NCBI GenBank assembly: GCA_903813345.2
Contig: CAIIXF020000012.1
Span: 10,892,932 to 10,956,931 of the forward strand
DNA length: 64,000 nt
Origin: Owenia fusiformis
Lineage: Eukaryota; Annelida; Polychaeta; Sabellida; Oweniidae
Reading direction: 5' to 3'
The translations under genes and the position numbers were made by a program. Below are positions 33,787-44,600 of the stretch, one piece after another (position 1 is the first letter of the stretch; every line of letters begins with the position of its first letter). The notes under the pieces are model-generated. The model saw only the letters and a list, made by a program, of their open reading frames with translations, ran no database searches and was not told the DNA's origin.

Positions 33787-35240
33787 AGAGGCCTCATCAT
33801 CCGCTCGTCGCAACGCAGATTCGCAATTGCACCGCAACGCAACGCAAGTTTTGGCGAATCGCAATCAGGATTTGTATCATCCGCTTGGCGCAACGCAAGG
33901 CAATCGCAAATGGGAAGATGTTTCAATCGCAACTGACCAAAAAGCTGCGATAGCTCCTACCCTGCCGCAAATCAATCGCAAATATTACACATCTTTAAGA
34001 CAATTGTTATCTATTTTAAATGTGTCAATCTAGGGGTTTCTCTATTGATTGCGTAAGTATGTTCTTTTCTCAAGGTGACTGTGTAATAAAATGTTAGTTT
34101 ATGTTTTTCGAAAGTGCTTAAATCAAAGGAATCGTTAATGATATGGAGGGTGTTTAAACCTTCGAATTTTATAATTAAATCCAAATCCTGATCGCAAATT
34201 CAAGAAAACGAAACACAACACTCATTCCGGCATCGCTAAAAATAGGCATAACTTTGCAACAGGCAACTTACAAATGACAAATAGGGACTTATTTAATTTG
34301 GAATAACCCAAACATCTGTCTCGAGGTGGTGGGAGAGGTGTCAACTATTATGTCAAGGTACACTCGTCAGTCAGTACACGCTCTCATCCGAGTGTACCTT
34401 AACCGAGTCAAAATTTCTTCTGTACAGACTTTCATCTGAGTGCATCCTTCTCAGTATACTCTCCCACCCGTGTGAAACCAAGTAATACATACTCTTACCT
34501 GCAACCCGGGTGCACACTCGACAGTAAATACTTTCACCAGACGAGTGCACCGTTGTAAGTACACTCTAATAAAAAACAGTGCACCCTCGTGATAGCACAC
34601 TCAAAAACGATGAGAGTCACGACAGTGTGAACTGACTAAGGTGCACTCGGGTGAGAGTGTCTGATGATGGTGCACTTGGGTGAGAGTATGTACTGATGAG
34701 GGTGCACTCGGATTAGAGTATGATGGCGAGGGTGCACTCGGCTGAGAATGTGTAATGATTGTAATTCAACTATTAATGTGTTTCCTATCGCGAGATCCAT
34801 GTAATGACTGAATGAAGAATAATACACATAGAAATTAATCCCATGAAGATTGAACTTTAAGATCAGCGTGATTATGTGTGATATCGTTACACGTTGATAT
34901 TTTTGAATTGAAATAATCACTTTCTATATTTTAAAGTTAAACTCACCTCGAGATAAGTATTTGAATAAGCCCAGTGTGTCATTGGGCATCAAAAAGGTTC
35001 TGTGACACGGACATTGTATTTCATTAATATGATTTTCCCGCCAATTTATATATCAAAATATTATTGGAATTCTACATTTTTGCGATCGCATGTGGTAAAC
35101 TACCACTTAAGTTGCGATCTGCGTTGCGATGAGCGCGTGATAAGACGCAACTCGGGAGTTGCGCTTGCGAAAATTGTCGATTCGCAAACGCAACGCAGAC
35201 GCAAACGCAAATCTTGCGACGAGCGCGTGATGAGGCCTCT
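33787..35240. mobile_element. 1,454-bp non-autonomous DNA element inserted in the LINE
   Basis: AGAGGCCTCATCATCCGCTC at the left and GAGCGCGTGATGAGGCCTCT at the right are inverted ends. Subterminal regions are packed with CGCAACGCA motifs (33810-33910 and 35100-35225). Removing it joins AATTACAGACC to GTCACATTACTT, which restores the reverse transcriptase N-Y-R-P-V-T-L-L motif except for one base. No target duplication is visible. The interior holds an inverted cluster of GTGCACTCGG motifs (34350-34760) and no transposase. Confidence 0.8.
34350..34760. repeat. Cluster of GGTGCACTCGGGTGAGAGT motifs in both orientations
   Basis: The right half repeats 'GGTGCACTCGGGTGAGAGT' and variants at intervals of about 30-35 bp. 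The left half has the reverse complement (ACTCTCATCCGAGTGTACC and variants). The whole could fold back. It lies in the centre of the element inserted in the LINE. Confidence 0.7.
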
Positions 35241-37270
35241 GGTCTGTAATTTGTAATATCAGATTTATCACCTTTATTCTTATAGATTGGAATTATTATT
35301 CCATCTTTCCATGATCTTGGAAAAATGTTTTCAGTTAGAATTCTATTTAACAATAAGGCTAATGGTTTGTCAATAGATAAAATGCTCATGGTGAGCATTT
35401 TATTTGTAATACCATCCAAACCCTCACTTTTTGATGTGTCAAGGTCAGCTATGAGGGTTCTTATTTCCGATGGTGTGATTAAATTACAAGTCAAAAGGTT
35501 GTTTGTTCTATTTGGAAAAAATGGTAATGCATTTGTGTCGCGGGTATTATCAAAGTGAAATTTACCTACGAACAATTTCAAAAATTCGTTTCGTTTTTCT
35601 TCATCTGTACTACATATGTTTGTCAAAGATGAATTTCTTAAAGTTGGAATTCCAGAGGAAAATTTATTTCCAAGTAATTTTTTAATAGCGCTCCAATAAA
35701 AATGTTCCCCACTTGAATAAGTGTGAAGATTTTCACAAATTTCCTGTTCATGGTTAAGTTTAGCCTTGTTAATAAGATTATTCAACATTTCAACTTTATT
35801 TTTATATTTCAACTTTGAATCCAAAGTGTTGTTTCTTTTGAATTTCTTATAATATTTGTCACGGTTATTCACAGCCTTTTTGATTTCGTCATTAAACCAA
35901 GGTAAATCTTTTGGTTTCCTCACCTTGATTTTGTGAGGTATGTTATGGTCAAAAATAGACAGTAACTTGGAGGAAAAATTTAAAGTTGACTCATCAATTG
36001 TGCCATTATTTATAATGTTGTTCCAATTCACAGAATTTATATCATTATTCAGGGCTTGCTGGTTGCAGTCTTTGTATTGCCAAGTTTTAGTAGTAATTTT
36101 AGGTTGATTTTTACTTGTAGCTAGCTGTAAATTACACACTATAGTACTATGGTCACTGCCCCCTATTGGGGCTAGGACTTCAGAACCAATCATGAGGCCT
36201 GGAGAATTTGAAAAAATTAGGTCAATGCATGATCTACTATTTTCAGTTATTCTAGTTGGTTGATGAATAAATTGTTCAAACCCAAGATTAGTCATTGTCT
36301 CATATAATTTGGTTCCTGCTGTATTATCAATATCATGATCATAAAAGAATTTACTCCTGGCATTAAAATCCCCATTAATTAGTATCATGTCATATTTCCT
36401 TTCCCTCATAGCAGTTTCTACACTTTGCTCTAGTAATGTATTAAATTGTTCAATGTCCCCAATCAATGTCTTTGGTGGAGACCTATAGCATGTGCCTAGG
36501 AGGATTTTTTTGTGTTCAATGACTATCTCTAACCAACCAATCTCATTGAGTGTGCTAAGGTCATCCCTAGGCTTAAAAGCTAAATTTTCGTCCACATACA
36601 TTAGAATTCCTCTCCCTTGAAAATTTTGAGGTTGGTATGGTTTATGAAAGCCATCAATCATTAATTTGTCTAAGTCAAGATTTTTCCCTGCTTCACAGAC
36701 CGAGATTATTTGGCAATTTTGTAATTTGGCTGTTAATCCCAATTCTACAAACCTAGGACTATTTTCACCATCAGCAATTTTACCATTTATGTTACAGGAC
36801 AATATATTAGTTTCTTGGTATCTTGGCCCTGGATTTACTTCAATGTCGTTAGCCAAAATTATAATTAATCTTATTATTACATTTGAACATAACAGAAGAT
36901 ATGATGCTAACCCTGGTACCATGAACAAGGTTCCTATACAGAGAAATAGTTTACTTTTTGGCTTAACAGTATGTCGACTCACTTGGTAGAGAGCCTGCAT
37001 AATGGACCATATATATAAAATTGGAATGCTAAGCAAAATCCACCCAGCACAGACAAAAAGTATAAATGACAATGCATGAAAAGGCACATAACACATTTCT
37101 TGAATTATCAGTATGAATGTTAATCCCTTAATATATGTTAAAAAACAAAGTAAAATTTGCAGTGGGAAAATAACATCAGGTTTTAATTTGGTCATCTTAC
37201 CAAAAGAATTAGGACAGCTTCTGTAGGTACAAGTAACTCTAAAGGTCCCTATACATGCCCTCCATTGCAT
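35241..37270 (-). pseudogene. LINE ORF2 5' part: hydrophobic leader, 2A-like motif, endonuclease, start of RT
   Basis: From the first ATG (37268-37270) the frame is open to the inserted element. Several hydrophobic segments come first (LQILLCFLTYIKGLTFILII, ILFVCAGWILLSIPILYIW). They end in IIRLIIILANDIEVNPGP, where DIEVNPGP (36824-36847) fits the D-x-E-x-N-P-G-P 2A consensus. The endonuclease then shows LSCNING, a SVCEAG acidic position, LINGDFNAR and GGSDHST, the usual Asn, Glu, Asp/Asn and His catalytic signatures. The RT fingers start at SEGLDGITNKML and WKDGIIIPIYKNKGDKSDIT, and break at NYRP. Confidence 0.85.
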
Positions 37271-37711
37271 TATATCAATGGAGCCTTTTGAGATAATCCC
37301 CAAACCACAAGGAATGCTGCATAATTTGTACTGAAGAATGAGATTGATGACTTAAATGCATGAATGATAAGTGATTGATAGATATTGACACTGAAACTAT
37401 TTACAAACAACATCACAAGATGTTTATGGAAGAAAAAGATGGTGACACTTCTATAAAAATGAATGTATCATGTAATACAAACAACTTCGCCATCTTTCAA
37501 TGACATTGATAAAAACTTGATATATAAAGCTTGACAGATCAAAAATATTTTTTGATTAATTATTGTAAGCTTTGATGTTGTCCGCTTAAGCTGCTGTTAG
37601 TGTCAAATGAAAGAAAAGGTTCTAATCAATACATTTGACATTCTATAAAATTCAAATGTAAGTCTTTATTTTGCCCCAAAAATTGAAAATACACAAAGTG
37701 GGCCTTTAAGA

Positions 37712-38626
37712 GAGTAATTAGAAAGCCGATTTAAACATTTAAGTACCCCTGCAATTTGAGACAGCCGCAAATGTTTGGGATTAGAGAGAAAGTTTAGGGT
37801 GGTGTTTGGAATCGGTTGGGGTAAGAAATATATGCATACATGTTGCTACAGTACAGAACTATTCTAGTTTATGGTCGAATTATGATATATAAACGTAAAC
37901 GTAAGGTTTTACTGAAGACTCCCAGGCAAACCGTTTCCACGTTTCAGGGATTCATCTGAAATTTTCAGGGATGTTTCTATGCATGAACGTTTAGAACTGA
38001 TTACTTTTGGACATTCTGGGTAAATGTTAAGGTGTTCAAATTTTTACACATGCTACATGGTGAGAAGTTCCAGAAATGATTAAGTTTTCGGCGGCCATCT
38101 TGCTTTCTAGCGGCCATTTTGGAAGTTTTCAAATAAATTTTAGAAAAATGGCCGCAAATCTTTACGTGTGTTGTTTAATGTGTTTTACAATAACTTGTTC
38201 ATATTTGATTTTTCGAATTTATCAATCACTTAGAATTTTGATAGTGTGCATCGTTCAAAAAAGGGTATTTCAAAACATAATTGGCATCTATAAAAGTATG
38301 CCTAGTATTCCCCTATAAACTATTGATTGACTATATCACAAAGGCGAAACATATAAACAAATATTTTATATTTCGATTGATTATATAATACTAACTACAT
38401 TTAGTTCAAAAAATATACATGTCTTTAAAGATGTAATAAAACCATGGTCAAATGACTTCAAAACGTCTGTGAAAATAACAACATTTCAGAGATCGACATT
38501 TTTGTCTTAATATAAATCGTGTTTTAAGGGAAATATTACTAGCTTTGTAGTTAAAATAACAAAAGGACTGTTCTTTATGATAAGTACAAGCTAATCAGAG
38601 ATTCAGATTGGCATTTTATTACATCT
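37712..38626. other. Intergenic sequence between LINE and SLC6 gene
   Basis: No coding region is recognised. A fragment of the 'TTTCAGGGATGTTTCTATGC' repeat related to the 11-12 kb array lies near 37940-38040, together with an 'AAAATGGCCGC' motif. A minus-strand AATAAA at 38615-38620, a few bases beyond the SLC6 stop, is a candidate polyadenylation signal but is unusually close. Confidence 0.4.
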
Positions 38627-41600
38627 TTAAATGTGAGTCTCAAATTGAATTGAATCGTAATGGTTCAAGTTCATGGCTGGATTAACAATGGCAAGTTCGG
38701 CTTTAGCATCGTGTTCTTCTTTGGCCCTCTGTCCAGCAGGTGTGAGTGTTCTATCTACTAATGCTGGTCCCCACTCTGGCGACGGAGATGTTAACCTTCG
38801 CCAAGTTTCACCAGTTAGCTGTCCACGGAATAGCGCCAAAAATCCCTAAATGAAGAACATAAATATATGTATATTAAGGTACGCGTAGGAAAGGATGTTT
38901 ACTGTATTTGACTCGAACATTGACGTAATTGTGTTGACGTTGTGAGGTTAAAGATCAAAACGTTATCATAATCTGTCCGCGTTTCGTCAATTATTTTGTC
39001 AATCCTGGCAACGTATTTGAAACGGCAATAAAACATCCATCATTATAGTCAGTCTTTGGTCTGGCCAACACAAACAGTGCTAGTAGTATAGAAAGTCAAA
39101 CCTTGTATTCGCGAATGCAACTAACGCCTGTCGGCTACCGGATTAACCTATTATTTTATGGGTAACTCATTTAAATATGAATAGTACCTGCCATTATTCC
39201 ATTTATATTTGGTACATATTTGGTAGTTGGTCATAAAATAGTAGGTTAATCCGGTAGCCGACAGGCGTTAGTTTCATTCGCGAATACAAGGTCAGTCTAT
39301 AACGAATCAACATTTTCTATAATACCTGACATGAACCAACATATTGAGCAAGCCGTATAATCATGAATATTGGGATCCACAAGGCGGAGGCCGCCATTGT
39401 AAGAATACCGAGGTTCTCGGCCCACTTGGGGTAATGCATACCATCCAAATTCACTGGCTCATACTTAACAGATATCATTACGAATATGAACTGAAAGAAA
39501 CACATGCATTTAATCATATATATGTATGTATTTGCCTAAAATGCAAGTTAAGTTGAATTCAGTCATGATCAGAGGGCTAAAGGTTGGAAGACAGGACATT
39601 CTTAGCGAACCCTGAGTATTGGCTATCAAAATGTGACGAAGTCATCTCTTGCATATGGTACAAAATTTCGAACGACGCAAACACGTGTTCAGATAATCAG
39701 AAACGATTCAAATACGAGTTAAGTCTCCCAAGTTCAGGTACGTGTGTGTCTAATTCAGGATGAGAGGGAGATAAACCACGGGTTAGTGAGAGAACGCAAA
39801 CGTGGAAGTGTAATATAATGATTTCCAAGAATATAATTATGTAACTACCCCCTCTCATTTCGTTTTCCCAGCGACCGAATTTCAACACTGTTTTTCTTAT
39901 ACGGGAAATCAAATACTACAAATGGAGAACTAGCCCCCAGTGGATCTTAACTCAACACGTTCACGTACAAATTCCCTTAAAACGTGTAGCTTAACCTCCC
40001 TATTCTACACAGTACGTTACTCACTAGTATGATAAGTGGAGTGAGTACCAACCAGCAGGCGCCCCAATAGAAGTTGGGCTTAAAGCCAATCATGGTCCGG
40101 ATATCTTCAGAAAACCGACGATAACCTAAAACACGTACAAAACGTATTGTGTATGAAATGTTTTTAAGTGTGTAGTGTTTTTCATCTTGAACATATTCAT
40201 ATTTACATTCGATTTTTAAAAGAGAGCTTCATCTTCAGACTCTGCGCGCATGGTAACATTCTGTGAGAAAATGAGCCGCACGTTTGATCTTATTTTCATG
40301 CTGAGTGTATATAGTAAAAGACTAGCATTTTACGTGTATGCCTACATGTATATCTTCCTTATGGGTTAAGGATTGCGTGTGATAATCTATACGTTAACAT
40401 ATTCCCTCTGATGATCATTTCAGCATCTAAATATTCCAATATCAAGCTGTTGGAAACTAAGAAGCGTCACCATCCGTGACCGAAATCGAGGTTCCAAAAC
40501 GAATCAACGGTGTGTGCTTGGAGAATAAAGTTACACTCACCATATACGTAATTGATGACGACCACCTCAAGAAAAACGATTAAAAAGAGAGAATGAGAGG
40601 CCGCGTACCAATCCAATAATTGAACCCAATACATGCCTGCCTGAAAATATAGAGAAAATCAACACCAAAATACTATTGTCCTGATGCCGCATTTAGTCGT
40701 GCTATAAGCCTTTATTACTGTGCCCCCCCCAGCTGCACAGCTCCCAACAAGTGTTGTGTTGGTAAAGTAGTTAAGAAGGGGTCCACAGTCTTGAGCAAAA
40801 CTTTGCCGGATTATTCTGTCATGGTACACCATATATAGTTACACTCCCCTCCAAAAGTAATTAGGAAACTCGGGTTCCCCTTATGGACAACATTCTAAAG
40901 CCTACTTATGTTGAACAATTTTCAAAATTTCATCAAATGTGGCTTTTCAGTGTATTGAGGGAAAAACACTTTCAAACGTAATCAGGTTCTAACACTCTAA
41001 ACAACATGAATTCGATGTTACCAAACTTTTGTTGGGAGTGTACGTATACCATAACCAGATCTGGTCCTTTCATTCATTCTGGTTGTATGTTTAAAACTGC
41101 CAAAAGGCCTTTACATACCTGAGTGACGCAAGGTATCCCTAAGATAAGTCCTAGTACACAAATTGAAGCTAACACTAGGAACTTCCGAGGTCTCAACGCA
41201 AGGAATTCGTCTGTGAGAGCACTCACTATTGCTTCTAGCCCAGTAAACTGAAATGAACAGTAGTCAATTAATTTAACATTCAACAACTATCCTCGATTTC
41301 CAACAGACCATAGTTAAAGGCCAGTGGATTATAAGGAGGAATAGATGTATATAGGTTATTTCATGGTTAATTTTCAATATGGATTTTATTCCAGGGTAAT
41401 ATGATATTGAGTGAGGGAAATATGATATTGACCGAAAAAGCGAAGTGAATATCAATATGATATTTCTCGAGGACAATATCATATTCAAGTGACTCATTAT
41501 AATGTACCCCATCATATTGGAACTATACATCAACAGTACTGACGACGCTGAGAAAGTACTATTTCTCTTTGAGTATTGTATTTCCCTACCATACTATCCA

Positions 41601-44600
41601 ATCCGAGGGTAAACAGCATAAAGAAGAAAAGAACGGCCCAGAAGGGTGCGCCTGGCATCCTTGCAATACCCTCGGGATAGGCCACAAAAGCAAGACCCGG
41701 ACCTACAATATAAATAGTACGTTACAATGTCTATGAAATGTATAGGGGTTCAGGATATCCTATATTTATCTCTCATATGGTAGCTGGTCAACTCGTACCC
41801 AAGCCTGCATATACTAGGGGAGAGTGAGGTAAGACGGAACGAAAATCTACATCCATCTTTGATAGGCTACTGATCATTAAACATTTGGTTTCCTTGAAAA
41901 TGTTTATAATATTTTACAATGCAGAGCTACTGAAAATGATTTAAAAATTATTTATTTATAAACAGACTATTTCATATCAAAACCGTCTCCCGTGTCAACA
42001 GGGTCAACTTGCCAGGCGTGGGGTAAGACGGAACAGGTGGGGTAAGACGGAACGGTTGATATTATCTGAAGGAAATCTAAATAAAATGCTCCGATTTGAT
42101 GTTTTTTCATATACTTTTATTTTAAGTTCAATAGCACACGTGACGGTGTTTTTGTAACATAACCAATATGGAACGATTTTCCAAAAAGCACTTGCTACCC
42201 ATGTAAAGATAGTACAATGTTTAATATATTTTAAGTTTAAGAAAAGTTAACAATGAATTACCTGTCGACTATGCTCATACACAGATCAACACTAGGTAGG
42301 AAACGTCTTCTCTTTGCATTAACACATGAAAAGTTTCCAAATAAGTGCAGCCCCAATGACCTTATATCATCAAATACATAGTTAATGACCGTTGGTCTTG
42401 GAATGACCTTTGACTTGAAAATGAAATCGGGGTATCGTTCGTTCCGTCTTACCACGTCTTACCACCACCACATGAATCTACAAAATGTCGTCTGCTATCA
42501 AAATAAGACACCTAACAGCTATTATCTTTCTTAAATTACAGGGTTTTAAATTGTCTATTTAGAAATATATAATTTTTTATGTATTACACGTATGTTTTTG
42601 ATTCTACGGGCGATCAAAACCGTATGAAATGTTATAAGAATGGATAAAAAATGATATATCTACCCTTAATAAAAATATGTCTTGCAGCCGAGGAATTGGC
42701 AGTTGAATAGAAAGATTACGTGATACATTTTCAAAAAAGTTAACTTCAGCGACCATTTTTAAACAGTTTCTGTTTAAAACCTATCGTTCCGTCTTGCCCC
42801 TCGTTCCGTCTTACCCCACTCTCCCCTACTTAGACCTACTTATAATATTGACGAATTTATACGTAGACTTTATTTCTGTTAAAAGATGGCGAGTATGATC
42901 GATCGACTATATTTATGCGATAGGCGAGTAGTCATTATACACAGAGCAGAGTGACCTTTTACAGTACAGTACTATTTACCTCAATCATATTGACCCTGAT
43001 TATAGTATAGCAAACCTTATCACAGTAGAATATATGGACTCAATACACTAAATTCACAAAGCAAAATAGGGCAAAAAGTAGGACTAAGCCACCACATTTA
43101 ACTGATTGAAGTTCGGACTTTGCCTCCGGATTGGAGTACACGGTGGCACAACAGTAAACATGGCTACACACATAAGATCTGCGACAGGAGCCTCACAGCG
43201 TCTTTTGACCATCCAGAGCCACATCAGCCCGGTATTCGGGAACAATGGCATGGTCCTTTATAGGACAGCAACATCAGACGCTGCGCAGAAAGTCCTAGAC
43301 ACCCGCCGTAGTATGAAAGTATTTGATAGCGACATGAGCTTTCTCGACACTGGACCAAAGAACGCTGAAAGGGTCGTTTTGTTTTTGCATGGTAACCCTA
43401 GTGCCGCATACCTTTGGCGGAATATCATCCCACACGTGCAAGCAATCGGAACCAGGTGCATCGCTCCAGATCTAATAGGAATGGGACATTCGGCGAAACT
43501 TGAAAACGACTGGTATAAATACGCCACACATTACCGTTACTTGTCAAAATGGATCGAACAGATGGAATTACCAGAGAAGATCAATCTAGTTGTGCATGAC
43601 TGGGGATCTGGTCTCGGGTTCAATTGGTGCTACCAGCATCAAAACCGTGTCAAGTCCATCACACACATGGAGAGCCTAGTCTCACCAGCGAAAGACTGGA
43701 GCGTTTTTCCCGAAGTGGCAAAAAACGCTTTCCAAGCAATGCGTTCTCCGGGTGGCGAGGAAATCGTTTTGAAAAAGAACTTTTTCGTCGAGAAACTTTT
43801 ACCCGGGAGCATTATGAGAAAATTATCTAAAGAGGAGATGGACGAGTATCGGCGTCCTTATCTAGATGAAGGTGAATCAAGGCGCCCAACGCTAACATGG
43901 CCACGGGAGATCCCGATTGAATCAGATGGTCCACTTGACGTAGTAAACATCACCAAAGCGTACGCTAAATGGCTGCGTGAATCGGGAAGTGTTCCAAAAT
44001 TGACAATACTTGGGAAACCAGGATTCTTCAGCTCAGATATTGAAATGGATACAAAGGATTGGCCAAACAACAGAACAAGAACTGTCAAAGGACTTCACTT
44101 TCTTCAGGAAGATTCACCAGACGACATCGGTGCAGCAATTGCGGAGTTTCTGAACGATATTTACGCAGGGAAAGCAGCATAAATGAAAATACAGAATATG
44201 TTCCATACCCGGGGTTCCATAAGATACATTTCCCATGTTAATTCGATAAAGCTTACACATGTAGCAGACGAGAATTATTTATATATTTCATCAGAAGTTC
44301 TTTTTTCAAACCGTAATTAGACAAAACGGTCTATTGGAATGATCCTACCGCCTACCAGTAAACCCCGTTGCTGACTTCTAAGACAATTGCCAATGATGGT
44401 AAGAAAAATCTAAATGACCCTCAATCTGCATACATGGATGCCTGAACATTGAGTCCACTCAGTGTGTACAGTAAAGATAAATTAATTTTTGTGTAAAAAA
44501 ATCAATGATAATATTTTTTATGTATATTAAAAAACTTTCAAGATCAAACGACGATCTAAAATCAAAATTTAAATCTAAACTGTTAAGGAATCAAACCAGG

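Larger units (their letters stand above)
31860..37303 (-). mobile_element. Non-LTR retrotransposon (APE-type, CR1/L2-like), interrupted
   Basis: On the minus strand the order is a hydrophobic N-terminal region, a 2A-like peptide, an apurinic-type endonuclease, reverse transcriptase and a C-terminal region. The 3' end on the minus strand has AATAAA followed by an A-rich tail near 31860-31885. A 1,454-bp element (33787-35240) splits the reverse transcriptase inside the conserved NYRP motif. A TGA also breaks the reading frame at 32335-32337, in the C-terminal CPC-x-H zinc-finger-like region; the frame after it remains open (HAQQTKSHLLLYCPLSTGTR). The element cannot move on its own today. Confidence 0.9.
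31644..37711. mobile_element. Possible older DNA transposon enclosing the LINE (TTTAAAGGCCCACT ends)
   Basis: TTTAAAGGCCCACT at 31644 and the inverted AGTGGGCCTTTAAG ending at about 37710 bracket the LINE, with about 200 bp and 400 bp of non-LINE sequence inside each end. This fits a LINE inserted into an older non-autonomous DNA element. The shared ends are only about 14 bp, so chance or a shared dispersed repeat is possible. Confidence 0.35.

Noticed and set aside
43106-43159. Upstream start of the luciferase-like protein at 43106
   Set aside because: That codon is TTG; the first ATG with a good context is at 43160.
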